Positions 44,885-55,188 of a stretch of DNA of 64,000 nt are shown in pieces. Source of the stretch: CAVQJU01 sp963755195 (GTDB taxonomy: Bacteria; Acidobacteriota; Vicinamibacteria; Vicinamibacterales; CAVVIG01); the NCBI GenBank assembly GCA_963755195.1, contig CAVWIZ010000004.1, positions 744,001-808,000 of the forward strand, in the 5' to 3' direction. Made by a program: the position numbers and the translations under genes. Within the stretch, counting starts at the first letter, position 1. Each line of letters starts with the position of its first letter. The notes beneath the pieces are model-generated. The model made no database searches, was not told the origin of the DNA, and saw nothing but the letters and a program-made list of their open reading frames with translations.

Positions 44885-45853
44885 GTGACCATTCACCAGA
44901 AGCTCATCGTCGTGTGTGCCGTGCTGGGGACGGTGGGCGTCGGCTTCGTTCAACGCGTGTCGACTCAGCCTGCCGCGAGCACTGCCGAGTTCAGCGCGTT
45001 TCACGTGCAGGGCAACGTGTACCTGCTCGTGGGGGCCGGCGGCAACATCGCGGTGCAGACGGGTGACGAAGGCGTGCTCCTCGTGGACACGGGGTTGACC
45101 CAGAACGCCGACAAAGTGCTGGCTGCCGTCAAGAAGCTGTCCAACAAGCCGATTCGCTGGATTCTCAACACCCATTTCCATCCCGATCACACCGGCGGCA
45201 ACGAAGCTATTTCCAAGGCCGGCAGCAAGACGAACGGCGGGCCGGCCGAAATCCTCGCGCACGAGAACGTGCTCACCCGGATGAGTGCTCCGGCGGGCAA
45301 GGGGTCGCCCACGCCGACCGCCTCGTGGCCCACCGACACCTACTACCCGGAAGAGAAGGACATCTTCTTCAATGGCGAAGCGGTGATGCTGTACCACGAC
45401 CGCAACGCGCACACCGACGGCGACTCGATCGTCTTCTTCCGCCGGTCGGACGTCGTCGTCGCCGGCGACGTGTTCGTGACGACGAGCTATCCGTATATCG
45501 ATCAGGCGAACGGCGGCAGCATCCAGGGCGAGCTCAACGCGCTCAATCGCATCCTTGACATCACCGTGCCGGCGCACGAGCAGGAAGGCGGTACCTTCGT
45601 CATCCCGGGACACGGGCGCATCTGCGACGAAGCCGACGTCCTCGAATATCGCGACATGGTGACGATTGTGCGCGACCGCATTCAGGACATGGTCAAGCGG
45701 GGGCTGACCATCGACCAGGTGAAGGCCGGCAGGCCGACGCTCGACTACGACCTTCAGTACGGCTCGGACACCGGCTTTGTGACGACTGCGGGCTTCATCG
45801 AGGCGGTTTACAAGGACCTCTCGAAACCGCAGGGCGGGCCGCCTGTCAGATGA
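44885..45853 (+). CDS. Exported metallo-beta-lactamase-fold hydrolase
   Basis: 322 residues with a GTG start after AAGGAG. A signal peptide precedes the MBL fold: LLVDTGL, the zinc motif THFHPDHTGG, His in RNAHTDGDSIVFF, and the last ligand in FVIPGHGRICDEADV. The extended C-terminus (RIQDMVKRGLTIDQVKAGRPTLDYD) is typical of SoxH/quinoprotein-relay-type exported MBL proteins. Paralogue at 50401. Substrate unknown. It lies between two secreted lipocalin-like genes, a pattern repeated at 49488-51466. Confidence 0.85.
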   Translation: MTIHQKLIVVCAVLGTVGVGFVQRVSTQPAASTAEFSAFHVQGNVYLLVGAGGNIAVQTGDEGVLLVDTGLTQNADKVLAAVKKLSNKPIRWILNTHFHPDHTGGNEAISKAGSKTNGGPAEILAHENVLTRMSAPAGKGSPTPTASWPTDTYYPEEKDIFFNGEAVMLYHDRNAHTDGDSIVFFRRSDVVVAGDVFVTTSYPYIDQANGGSIQGELNALNRILDITVPAHEQEGGTFVIPGHGRICDEADVLEYRDMVTIVRDRIQDMVKRGLTIDQVKAGRPTLDYDLQYGSDTGFVTTAGFIEAVYKDLSKPQGGPPVR

Positions 45854-45903
45854 AGCCCGATAAACGCCAAATGAAGCCCAATGGATAATGTGCCGTCGAG
45901 GTC

Positions 45904-46815
45904 ATGCGCATGAACACTAGAATCGCGCTCGCGCTCGCGCTGGCGATCGCGCTCGTGGCCGGACTTGGCGTTGCGGCGCAGCAGCCCCCGGCCGCGCCGG
46001 CGGGGCAGCCGCCAGCGGCGCAGGCGCCTCGCACGCCGAAGAGCGTCGCCCCCATCGACCTGACGGGCTACTGGGTTGCCGTGATCACGGAAGACTGGCG
46101 GTGGCGTATGCTGACGCCGGCCAAGGGTGACTACGCCAGCGTCCCGCTCAACGACGAGGGCCGGCGTGTGGCCGACACCTGGAATCTCGCGAAGGACGAG
46201 GCGGCGGGCCTCTCTTGCAAACCGTACGGCGTCGGTAACATCATGCGGATGCCGGGGCGGCTCCATATCACCTGGCAGGACGACAGCACGCTGAAAGTCG
46301 ACTTCGATGCCGGCACGCAAACCCGCCTGATGCGTTTTGGCGCCAAACCGCCCGCGACAGGCGAGAAGACCTGGCAGGGCTATTCGGCCGCCGAGTGGGA
46401 AGTGGCGGGCGTGCCGGTCAACCTCGATCGGAATGCCATTCCCGTGGCGGGCGGTGGTGGCGGCGGAGGCGGGTTTGGTGGTGGAGGCGGCGGTGGACGT
46501 GGCCGCGGCGGCCGTGGCGGCGCCCCGCCGCGGGGCGGGGCGATGCATGTGGTGACGACCAACTTCCGCGACGGCTATCTGCGCAAGAACGGCGTGCCGT
46601 ACAGCGCGAACGCGACGATCACGGAATACTTCGACAAGGTCGGGCCCGAGCCCAACGGCGACGTCATCCTGCTGGTGAGAACCGTGATTGAAGATCCGAC
46701 GTATCTGCAGATGCCGTTCATCACGAGCACGCACTTCAAGCTGGAGAAGGACGGGGCGAAGTGGAGTCCCTCGCCCTGCAAGATCGACCCGCCGGTCGAG
46801 TTGCCCTCGAAGTAG
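45904..46815 (+). CDS. Secreted lipocalin-like protein, type B
   Basis: 303 residues. A signal peptide and an Ala/Pro/Gln-rich start are followed by PIDLTGYWVAVITEDWRWRMLTPAKGDYASVPLNDEGRRVADTW, SCKPYGVGNIMRMPGRLHITWQDDSTLKVDFDAGTQTR and WQGYSAAEWE. A long Gly/Arg-rich loop (about 182-218) comes next, then YLRKNGVPYSANATITEYF and DPTYLQMPFITSTHFKLE. It is very similar to the protein at 59634 and remotely related to the type A proteins. The Gly-rich insert is low complexity. Function unknown; ligand binding is suggested by the fold pattern only. Confidence 0.7.
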   Translation: MRMNTRIALALALAIALVAGLGVAAQQPPAAPAGQPPAAQAPRTPKSVAPIDLTGYWVAVITEDWRWRMLTPAKGDYASVPLNDEGRRVADTWNLAKDEAAGLSCKPYGVGNIMRMPGRLHITWQDDSTLKVDFDAGTQTRLMRFGAKPPATGEKTWQGYSAAEWEVAGVPVNLDRNAIPVAGGGGGGGGFGGGGGGGRGRGGRGGAPPRGGAMHVVTTNFRDGYLRKNGVPYSANATITEYFDKVGPEPNGDVILLVRTVIEDPTYLQMPFITSTHFKLEKDGAKWSPSPCKIDPPVELPSK

Positions 46816-46838
46816 CGGTCATCGGCGGACACATCACA

Positions 46839-47330
46839 TTGGACTTCATCGCCTATCTCCAGCAGACCGGCTTCTCGATGTGGGTGCGCGAATCGGGTTC
46901 GCTGCTGGCGTACCCGGGCATCCTCCTCCTGCACACCTACGGCATGGCTGTCCTCGTCGGCTTCATTGCGGGCATCGATCTTCGGATTCTCGGGTTGGCG
47001 CCGGCGCTGCCCCTCGCGCCCCTGCAGAAGTTTCTGCCGATCATGTGGGTGGCGTTCTGGATCAACGCGGTGACCGGCACGATGCTGCTCGTCGCCGACG
47101 CCACCGCGAAGCTGACGAACCCCGATTTTGGCGTCAAGATGGTGTTCATCGTGCTTGCCGTCATCACGCAGCGCATGATCGAGAGGCGGGTGTTGCGCGA
47201 CCCCCAGGTCGACCAGGCGCCTCTGTCAGCCAACGCCAGGATGTTAGCCGTCGCGTCGCTCGTGTGCTGGCTCGGCGCAATCACGGCGGGCCGATTGCTG
47301 GCGTATGTAGGTTCGGCGAACGGACTGTGA
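46839..47330 (+). CDS. DUF6644 family membrane protein
   Basis: 163 residues from a TTG start. The four-helix pattern has the helix-1 His in YPGILLLHTYGMAVLVGFIAGIDLRILGLA and INAVTGTMLLVADATAKLTN, closest to the paralogue at 48402 (both share FS.W.RES near the start and WxGAITAGR at the end). The preceding gene stops at 46815, and GGCGGA upstream supports translation here. The frame is open further upstream without a plausible start. Conserved intramembrane His fits heme or quinone binding (inference). Confidence 0.72.
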   Translation: MDFIAYLQQTGFSMWVRESGSLLAYPGILLLHTYGMAVLVGFIAGIDLRILGLAPALPLAPLQKFLPIMWVAFWINAVTGTMLLVADATAKLTNPDFGVKMVFIVLAVITQRMIERRVLRDPQVDQAPLSANARMLAVASLVCWLGAITAGRLLAYVGSANGL

Positions 47331-47343
47331 GAGCGCTTTACAC

Positions 47344-48300
47344 ATGATCGAGTTGCTGTCGAATCCGGCGCACGTCCACCTGCTGCTCAATCATGTGCCG
47401 ACCATCGGCTTTGGCCTGGCGCTGGCCATCTTTGTTTTGGCCCAGGCAAGAAAGAACGACGACCTGAAGCGCGTGGCGCTTGCGATGTTCTTCGGCGTGG
47501 CCGTCGTGGCCATTGCGACGTATCTGTCCGGCGCGGCCGGCGAGGCGGTGGTTCGGGACCTGTCCGACGTGTCGCAGACCGCGATTCGCGCGCACGAGGA
47601 CGCCGCGCTGCTGGCGTTTGTGTTCATGGAGATCACCGGCTTCTTCGCCTGGCTGGCGCTCTGGCAGTGGCGCCGCGTGTCGCAGTTGGCGGGCTGGACC
47701 CTGCCGGCCGTGGTCGTGTTGTCGGTCGTGACATTCGGCCTCATGGCCAGAGCGGCGCAGCTTGGTAGTGAGATTCACCATCCCGAGATTCGGTCGGCTG
47801 AGGTCGGAACGGTGACGGAATCCGAGGGGCCGGCGACCGGCGCCGCCAGGTCGATCGGGTTGTTCGTCACGGGTCACACGTGGGTGTGGCCGACGTCCGA
47901 GACGCTGCACTTCGTCGGGCTCTCGATGCTCTTCACCGTGGTCCTGATCGTCGACCTGCGCATGCTCGGCATGGCGAAGCGCGTGCCGTACAGCGCCGTG
48001 TACCAACTGCTCCCCATCGGGATGTTGGGATTCGGCATCAATCTCATCACGGGTCTGTTGTTCTTTCTCGGAACGCCCGAGCAATACGTCAACAACAAGG
48101 TCTTCTTCTGGAAGATGGTGTTCGTGGTGCTCGGCGGATTGAACGTCGCGTACTTCATGCTGCTGGACGAAGTCTGGGCCGTTCAGGCGGGAGACGACGC
48201 ACCGCTCACATCCAAGATTGCCGCGGCGTCGGCGATATTCCTGTGGGTCGCCGTCCTGTTTTGCGGCCACATGCTGCCGTTCATCGGCAACGCCTTCTGA
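47344..48300 (+). CDS. DUF2231-like plus DUF6644 fusion membrane protein
   Basis: 318 residues with about eight helices. The N-terminal half has HVHLLLNHVPTIGFGLALAIFV and RAHEDAALLAFVFMEITGFFAWLALW, a DUF2231-like pattern with several His at membrane boundaries. The C-terminal half (TSETLHFVGLSMLFTVVLIVDLRMLGMAKRVP, GFGINLITGLLFFLGTPEQY, FFWKMVFVVLGGLNVAYF) is a complete DUF6644 unit. The fusion supports functional association of the two families, perhaps as a diheme membrane electron carrier. It ends 1 bp before a 31-residue membrane microprotein. Confidence 0.7.
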   Translation: MIELLSNPAHVHLLLNHVPTIGFGLALAIFVLAQARKNDDLKRVALAMFFGVAVVAIATYLSGAAGEAVVRDLSDVSQTAIRAHEDAALLAFVFMEITGFFAWLALWQWRRVSQLAGWTLPAVVVLSVVTFGLMARAAQLGSEIHHPEIRSAEVGTVTESEGPATGAARSIGLFVTGHTWVWPTSETLHFVGLSMLFTVVLIVDLRMLGMAKRVPYSAVYQLLPIGMLGFGINLITGLLFFLGTPEQYVNNKVFFWKMVFVVLGGLNVAYFMLLDEVWAVQAGDDAPLTSKIAAASAIFLWVAVLFCGHMLPFIGNAF

Positions 48301-48301
48301 C

Positions 48302-48397
48302 ATGCCGCTCTGGCTGCAGGTGAGCCTCGCGGTCGTTGCGGTCGTGCTGGTCACGTGCGCGATCGCCTACCTCATCGACCGGCTCAACCACACGTAG
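48302..48397 (+). CDS. 31-residue single-helix membrane microprotein
   Basis: ATG at 48302 to TAG at 48397 encodes MPLWLQVSLAVVA... continuing as one Val/Ala-rich helix to a polar ending IDRLNHT. It exactly fills the gap between two coupled DUF6644 genes: 1 bp after the upstream stop and 4 bp before the next ATG. Size and topology resemble small oxidase subunits such as CydX or CcoS. It is too short for homology scoring by eye, but the perfect fit and membrane composition make it credible. Confidence 0.6.
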   Translation: MPLWLQVSLAVVAVVLVTCAIAYLIDRLNHT

Positions 48398-48401
48398 GCT
48401 C

Positions 48402-48893
48402 ATGGGGCTCCTGCAGTGGATCGAGAGCGCGTCGTTCTCAGTCTGGCTGAGGGAGTCGCCCTCGATCTGGGCGTACCCGACGATGATGTTCGTCCACACC
48501 GTGGGCCTGTCGTTCTCGGTCGGCCCGAGCGTGGCGATGGATCTGCGGCTGCTCGGCTTCGCGCGCCGCGTGCCGATCGCGCCCCTCGAGGCGTTCTTCA
48601 AAGTGATCTGGCTCGGGTTCTGGGTCAACGCGGCGTCCGGCGTCCTCCTGCTCGCCGCCAATGCGACGACGAAGCTCACGAATCCGTTGTTCTACGTCAA
48701 GATGACGTTGGTCTTCGCCGCCATGACGGTCACGGCGGTCATGCATCGGCGGGTGTTCCGCGATCCCGCGCTCGCGGCGATGCCGGTTCCCGGACTCGGA
48801 AAACTGCTGGCCATCGCGTCGATCGTGTGCTGGTTCGGCGCAATCACCGCGGGGCGGTTCATGACCTACGCCGGTTCGGGCGCAACGCCGTGA
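48402..48893 (+). CDS. DUF6644 family membrane protein
   Basis: 163 residues, four helices. Helix-1 His is in YPTMMFVHTVGLSFSVGPSVAMDLRLLGFA, then GFWVNAASGVLLLAANATTKLTN, VTAVMHRRVFRD and ASIVCWFGAITAGRFMTY. It is closest to the gene at 46839. Its TGA overlaps the GTG start of the next DUF6644 gene, so the pair is translationally coupled. The block order is repeated within the region, suggesting tandem duplication. Confidence 0.78.
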   Translation: MGLLQWIESASFSVWLRESPSIWAYPTMMFVHTVGLSFSVGPSVAMDLRLLGFARRVPIAPLEAFFKVIWLGFWVNAASGVLLLAANATTKLTNPLFYVKMTLVFAAMTVTAVMHRRVFRDPALAAMPVPGLGKLLAIASIVCWFGAITAGRFMTYAGSGATP

Positions 48894-49364
48894 GCGCCCT
48901 GAAGGCGGTTGTCGACAGCGCCTGGTGGATGTTGCCGCTGTGCGAAAGCCTGCACTTCATCGGCATGGCCATGCTCGTCGGCGTCGTCGGCGTCGTCGAT
49001 CTGCGGATCCTCGGCATGGCGAAGGGGGTCCCGCTCGGGCCGCTGCAGCGCCTGATGCCATGGGCCCTGCTCGGTTTCGCCATCAACCTCGTCACCGGGG
49101 TCCTGTTCTTCGCCGGCGATCCGAAGCAGTACCATCGGCCCGCCACTCAGCCTCTCGTTCGTGGCGAAGATGCTGTTTATCGTGCTGGCCGGCATGAACG
49201 CCGTCGTATTCTCGGCGACGGGACTGAAGCGCCTCGTCGACGATGTGGGGGCAGGGCACGACGCGCCGTTCAGCGCCAAGGTCTGCGCGGCCGTGTCGCT
49301 CTCTTTGTGGGTCGGCGTCATGTACTGGGGCCGGATGCTCCAGTTCTTTGGGAAATCCTTTTGA
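48890..49364 (+). CDS. DUF6644 family membrane protein (one frameshift)
   Basis: About 157 residues from a GTG that overlaps the previous stop. It has CESLHFIGMAMLVGVVGVVDLRILGMAKGVPLGPLQRLMP and FAINLVTGVLFFAGDPKQY, then (after one extra C near 49130) SFVAKMLFIVLAGMNAVVF and SLWVGVMYWGRMLQFFGKSF. It is most similar to the DUF6644 half of the fusion at 47344. The single indel sits between two conserved segments. Confidence 0.75.
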
Positions 49365-49487
49365 AAGCGATACCGACCCCGCAATGCGCCATACAGAAGT
49401 CGTGTGTCTGGCGTTCGAACGTAGAGTAATCGTAGAATGTCGGCGAACCTTACTGGGCACTGGCAGCGTCCGCGAACAAGAACTGAC

Positions 49488-50379
49488 ATGGCACACAAAC
49501 ATTCGACCCGATTCGCGTCGGCAATCCTGCTCGCGCTCGCGGCAGGGGTCGTGCCCCTACGTGGCGCAGGGGCCGGGCATTGGCACCGATCTCTCTGGGG
49601 AGTGGGCTCCCCGGTTCCACGAGGATCAGCCCGAGCGGATTCCGGGGCCGGACATCGGCGACTATCTGGGGTTGCCGATCAACGAGGCGGCACGGCTGCA
49701 CGGCGACAGCTGGGACGCGTCGATCCTGACGCTGCCCGAGCATCAGTGCAAACCGCATCCCGCTGACTACTCGCCCCGCGGGCCGGCCAACCTGCGTATC
49801 TGGCGCGAGTTCGACGGCCCCACGCAGCAGCTCATCGCCATCCACACGCACATTTCGTGGCAGCAGCCCGAGCGGATCATCTGGATGGACGGCCGTCCGC
49901 ACCCGCCGGAATATGCGGCGCACACGTGGCAGGGGTTTTCGACCGGCAAATGGGACGGCGACATGCTGACGGTGACGACGACTCACCTGAAGATGGGTTG
50001 GATTCGCCGCAACGGCATTCCGCGCAGCGACAAGGCGACGCTCACCGAACACTTCGCACGCCACGGCGAGTACTTGACGCTGATCTCCGTGATTGACGAT
50101 CCGGTGTATCTCGCCGAGCCTTTCGTCCGCACGACAAACTGGGCGATCGACCCGCATCAGCAGATCGCCCCGTATCCGTGCCAGTATGTAAGCGAGATCA
50201 GTCGCGAGCAGGGCTACGTGCCGCACCACCTGCCGGGCACGAACACCTTTCTCCGGGAGTTTGCGACGAAATACGGCCTGCCGTTCGAGCCGAGCCGCGG
50301 CGGCGCCGAGACGATGTATCCCGAGTTCATGCTGAAGTTGAAGGACATGACGCCGCTCAGCAAGACGGCCGCGAAGTAG
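49488..50379 (+). CDS. Secreted lipocalin-like protein, type A (one frameshift)
   Basis: About 296 residues. The signal peptide AILLALAAGVVP is followed, after an extra C near 49555, by LSGEWAPRFHEDQPERIPGPDIGDYLGLPI, GDSWDASILTLPEHQCKPHP, IWMDGRPHPPEYAAHTWQGFSTGKWDGD, WIRRNGIPRSDKATLTEHF and DPVYLAEPFVRTTNW. It is a close paralogue of 43977, with the same motif order including HLPGTNTF near the C-terminus. It precedes the second MBL gene, reproducing the type A/MBL pairing of 43977-45853. Confidence 0.72.
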
Positions 50380-50400
50380 ACCAAGACTGAGAGTCCACGA

Positions 50401-51466
50401 ATGAAACGAAACGTCCTGGCGCTGGCCGTCGTCGCTGCTGCCGCTGTTGTCGGGCTTGTGTGTGGTCCGGATGCCCGTATTGAAGCCAGGCAGGCGGCCC
50501 AGACGCCAGCGCCCGGCCGTGGCCAGCAGCCGCCGGCGGCGCCGGCGCCGCAAGGCCGCGGCGGACGAGGCGGTCAGCAGGCCGACGCGACGCAGAGTCC
50601 GCACGCTGAAGGTCCAGGGCAACGTCTATATGCTCGTCGGCGCCGGCGGCAACATCACGCTGCAGATTGGCGACGATGGCGTGCTGCTGGTGGACACTGG
50701 GCTGGCGGCGAATGTGGACAAGGTCGTCGCGGCGATCCGTACGCTGACCGACAAGCCGATACGCTACATCGTCAACACGCACGTGCATCCGGATCATGTG
50801 GGCGGCAACGACGCCATCGGCAAGCTCGGCAGCACGATCGCGGGCGGCAACGTCGGCGCCGGCGCGGGCGTCGGCGCGGGAATCATCGCTCACGAGAACG
50901 TGCTGAACCGGATGAGTGCGCCAACCGGCCAGCAGGCGCCGTTTCCGACAACCGCGTGGCCGACCGACACCTACATCACCAAGCAGAAAGAGCTGTACTT
51001 CAACGGTGAGTCGCTGCAGGTCATTCACCAGCCGGCCGCCCACACCGACGGCGACAGCATCGTCTACTTCAGGAAGTCGGACGTCATCAGCGCCGGCGAT
51101 CTGTTTGTCACCACCACGTTCCCGTTCATCGACGAGGCGCGCGGCGGCCACATCAACGGGATCCTGGCGGCGCTCAACAACATGCTCGACATCGCGATTC
51201 CAAAGGCCATGCAGGAGGGCGGAACCTACATCATTCCCGGCCACGGCCGTCTGACCGATGAGGCCGACCTGCTCGAGTACCGCGACATGGTCACGATCAT
51301 TCGCGATCGCGTGCAGGACGGCGTGAAACGGGGGCTGACGCTCGAGCAGGTCAAGGCGGGGAAGCCAACCCTCGACTACGACGCACGGTGGGGCGCCACG
51401 ACCGGTTTCTGGACGACGGACATGTTCATCGAGGCCGTGTACAAGCAGCTCAAGGCCAAGAAGTAA
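50401..51466 (+). CDS. Exported metallo-beta-lactamase-fold hydrolase (one frameshift)
   Basis: About 354 residues. A signal peptide and a Pro/Gln/Gly-rich linker (QTPAPGRGQQPPAAPAPQG) are followed, after an indel near 50600, by LKVQGNVYMLVGAGGNITLQ, LLVDTGL, the zinc motif THVHPDHVGG, PAAHTDGDSIVYF and IIPGHGRLTDEADLLEY. A Gly/Val-rich loop (VGAGAGVGAG) extends the active-site rim. It is clearly paralogous to 44885; the linker is specific to this copy. It is the last gene before actA and on the same strand. Confidence 0.82.
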
Positions 51467-51541
51467 TCCACTCCCCGCAGGGAAGATCGCACGGTCGCGG
51501 CGTGGTATCCTACCCCGCCATTCTCGGACGACCGACGATCC

Positions 51542-52152
51542 ATGGGCAGACCAATCACTCCTGTCGTCCTGGCGGCGGCGCTCGCCGTGAGCCTGGTGAC
51601 TCTCGCGAGCGCGTGGCGTTCGCCCGGAAACAATCAGGGCTACGAGCCGGTTCAACCGATCGCCTTCTCGCACAAACTCCACGCGGGCGAGATGCAGATT
51701 TCGTGCGTGTACTGTCACGTCGGCGCGGAAACGAGCCGCTACGCCGGCATTCCTGCGCTCAACATCTGCATGAACTGCCACAGAAGCGTGACGCGTCGTC
51801 TGCGGCGCAGAAGCAGACGCCGACCCCGGAGTCGCCGGAGCTGCGGAAGATGTACGACTCGCTGGCCCTCGACAAGACGTTGAAGCCAATCACGGGAAGT
51901 CGCCGAAGCCCATTGCCTGGCAAAAGGTCCACCAGTTGCCGGATTTCGTGTACTTCGACCACCGCGCACATATCACAGCGGCGGTAACCTGCCAGACGTG
52001 TCACGGTCCCGTCGAAACCATGGACCGCGTGCGGCAAGTTCGAAACACTCTCGATGGGGTGGTGCGTGAACTGTCACCGCGACGTCAATCGGACCGGCGT
52101 CGCGGGCAAACCGGTGCATGCGTCGATCGACTGTGTCACCTGTCACTACTAA
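51542..52152 (+). CDS. actA: Alternative complex III subunit ActA, pentaheme cytochrome (frame interrupted)
   Basis: Reassembled over three indels, about 200 residues with an N-terminal signal-anchor (PVVLAAALAVSLVTLASAW) and five CXXCH motifs: CVYCH, CMNCH, CQTCH, CVNCH and CVTCH. FSHKLHAGEMQISC, YFDHRAHITAAVTC and METLSMGWC-type contexts match ActA. In alternative complex III these hemes take electrons from the quinol site to cytochrome c or an oxidase. Frame comparison shows two deletions and one insertion. The first of six act genes in standard order. Confidence 0.85.
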
Positions 52153-52161
52153 GAGGATGCC

Positions 52162-55100
52162 GTGGCTGAATGTCGGAGAGCTCCGAAGCGCTACTGGATG
52201 AGCCCGGTGAGCCCGGCGAACACATCGAGCCCGTCAGTCGACATGAGCGGGCAGCGAGGTCAACGGCGATCCCGACTTCGTCACCACCCGGCGCAGCTTT
52301 CTGAAGGCGGCAGGCTTTTCGTTCGCCGGCGCAGTGGCCGCCAGTTGCAGTCGCGGCCCCGCCCCCACCGCGATTCCCTTCGTGCAGCAGCCGGAAGGCC
52401 TCGTCGCCGGGCCGGCCGGTGCTCTACGCCTCGACGTGCGACGCCTGCGAGGCGCGCTGCGGATTGCTCGTCACCACTCGCGACGGACGTCCGGTAAAGA
52501 TCGAAGGCAATCCCGATCACCCGTTGTCGGGCGGCTCGACATGCGCCGTGGGACAGGCATCGATTCTGGGTCTTGTACGACGGCGAGCGACTGAGCTACC
52601 CGACACGCCGCGGTCAGCGCAGCACGTGGTCCGATGTCGACAAGGAGATCGTCGGCAGTCGCTCGATCGAATCCGGCAGCAGGGCGGCGCCGTCCGAATC
52701 CTGACGCCGACGATCACCAGCCCGACGACTGCTGCCCTCATCGCGGATTCCTCGGCAGCTTCAAGAACGCACGACACGTCAGCTACGATCCGATCTCGGC
52801 CTCGGCCGTGCTCGACGCCCATGCGCTGACGCATGGCGCCCGCCTGCTGCCTCGCTACCGCTTCGATCGCGCAGACGTCATCGTCCGCTTCGACGCCGAT
52901 TTTCTGGGCACGTGGATTTCACCTGTGGAGTACACGCGCGGCTACACGAGCCGGCGACGGATCGTTGACGAGACGCTCGCCGTCCAAGTCGTACCACGTT
53001 CAGATCGAGTCGCGGTTGTCACTGACAGGATCGAACGCCGATCAGCGTTTGCGGGTCGCGCCGGGCGAGATCGGACATCTCGCGACGCATCTTGCCGCGC
53101 GTCTCGCGCGACGCGCGGGAACGCCGTTTGAACAGACGGGGCTCGCGCCATCTCCGCTGGAGCCCGCAGCTCGACGCGATCGCAGAGCGGCTGTGGGCTG
53201 CCCGAGGTCGTGGCCTGGTGATCTCGTCGAGTCAGGACGTCCGCGTCCAGGTGCTTTGCAACTTCATCAACCAGATGATCGGCGCGTACGGCGCCACGCT
53301 CGATGCTGGAACGCCGTCCTACCAGCGTCAGGGGAGCGATGGCGAGCTTGCGGAGCTGCGCGCCGAGCTGTCGCGCGGTGAAGTCCAGGCGCTCATTGTC
53401 GCCGGCGCCAATCCTGTGTACGACCTGCCGGATGCCGCGCATCCTGGCGAACGATCTCACGGCGCGTGCCGCTCCTCGTGAGCACCGCCGAGCGGATCGA
53501 CGAGACGGCCAGCCTCGCGCATTTCGTCTGTCCCGATCATCACTATCTCGAGAGCTGGAACGACGCCGAAGCCGGTGTCCGGCGTCGTGAGCCTCACGCA
53601 GCCGACGATTCTTCCGCTGCACGACACGCGTTCGCTTGCTCGAAAGCCTGTCGGTCTGGACGACGGGAACCGCGTCGGCCGGCGCTCGACCTCATTCGCG
53701 CCCATTGGGAGCGCGCCATCTATCCCGCGCGTGCCGGCGTGTCCGATGCGTTCGACAGGTTCTGGAACCGAACGCTCGAGCGCGGCGTGGCCGAGATTGC
53801 GCCGCGTCCGGCTGTCGCAACGACGCGGCCCTTCGACTCGAGCGCGGTCCGGGCGATCCTGCGTCCGGAAGAGATCGACCGCCAGCGCCTTCGCACTGGT
53901 GCTGTATCCGAAGATCGGGATGCTCGACGGACGGCACGGCCATAACGCGTGGCTCCACGAGCTGCCCGATCCCGTGACGAAGGTCACGTGGGACAACTAC
54001 GCATGTTTCTCGCCGGCCGCCGCGCGGCAGTTGGGCATCGCCGACGGTGACGTCGTGCGCGTGACCGCCGCCGGCGCTCCGCCACTGGAACTTCCTGCGT
54101 TCGTCCAGCCCGGACAGCACGACGGCGTCGTCGCGATCGCGCTCGGCTACGGCCGCGCCGGCACGGATCGCTTCGCCAAGGTCGGGCCGCCGTGGTTCGA
54201 GGCGCGTCCACCGGCGGGCCTGGTTGGCGTCAACGCGTCAGCGTTGGTCACAACCGTGGACAGCACGCGCCGGTACTCCGGTCGTGCGGTGACGGTGGTC
54301 AAGACCGGACGCACGCATCCACTCGCCTCGACGCAGATCCATCACTCGCTCGCGAGGCGATGGAAGGCCAGGAGCCGTCGGCCGCATCGTGCAGGAAATG
54401 ACGCTGGCACAACTGACGCGCGCAGCGGCGCGCAGCTCCGCCGCGACGACAGACGAAGGCGATCTGTGGCCCTCCGATCATCCGCTCCAGCCGGGGCACC
54501 GATGGGGCATGGCCGATCGATCTCAATACCTGCACCGGTTGTTCGGCGTGCGTGATCGCGTGTCAGGCGGAGAACAACGTGCCGGTTGTCGGTCAGGACG
54601 AAGTGCGCCGGCAGCGCGAGATGCACTGGATCCGGATCGATCGCTACTACTCCGGCAGCGACGACGAGCCCGAGGTCGTTCATCAGCCGATGATGTGTCA
54701 GCACTGCGAGCAGGCGCCGTGCGAAACGGTGTGCCCGGTGCTCGCGACGACGCACAGCGACGAGGGACTGAACGAGCAGGTGTACAACCGGTGCGTCGGC
54801 ACACGGTACTGCGCCAACAACTGTCCGTACAAGGTGCGGCGGTTCAATTGGTTCGACTACCCCCATGAGGATCGGCTCCAGAATCTCGTCTTCAACCCGA
54901 ACGTCACCGTTCGGTCGCGCGGTGTGATGGAGAAATGCACGTTCTGTGTGCAGCGCATCGAGGAGACCAAGATCGAGGCCCGGCGTCTGGGCCAGCCGAT
55001 CGCGGACGGCGCCATCAAGACCGCGTGCCAGCAGGTCTGTCCCGCGGATGCGATTGTGTTTGGCGATCTGAACGACCCGAAGAGCCGGGTCGCCGCGCTC

Positions 55101-55188
55101 ACCGAAAGCAATCGCGCCTACCGCGTGCTCGAGGACCTCAATACGAGGCCGGCCGTGCGCTACCTGAAGCTCGTCCGGCATGAGCTGA
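52162..55188 (+). CDS. actB: Alternative complex III subunit ActB, iron-sulphur/molybdopterin-like protein (frame interrupted)
   Basis: About 1000 residues across many indels. The TAT motif RRSFLKAAGFSFAG near 52290 indicates twin-arginine export. A molybdopterin-oxidoreductase-like part follows (YASTCDACEARCGLLVTTRDGRPVKIEGNPDHPLSGG, DPVTKVTWDNYACFSP). The C-terminal ferredoxin part has CTGCSACVIACQAENNVPVVG, CQHCEQAPCETVCP, CANNCPYKVRRFNWF, CTFCVQRI and CQQVCP. The Fe-S region after 54530 is almost uninterrupted. In ACIII this subunit passes electrons between quinol and ActA hemes; the molybdenum site is vestigial in known complexes. Exact ends are approximate because of indels at both borders. 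Confidence 0.82.

Noticed and set aside
49401..49437. tRNA-like GTTCGAACG sequence
   Set aside because: No acceptor stem, anticodon arm or CCA-compatible fold around it.
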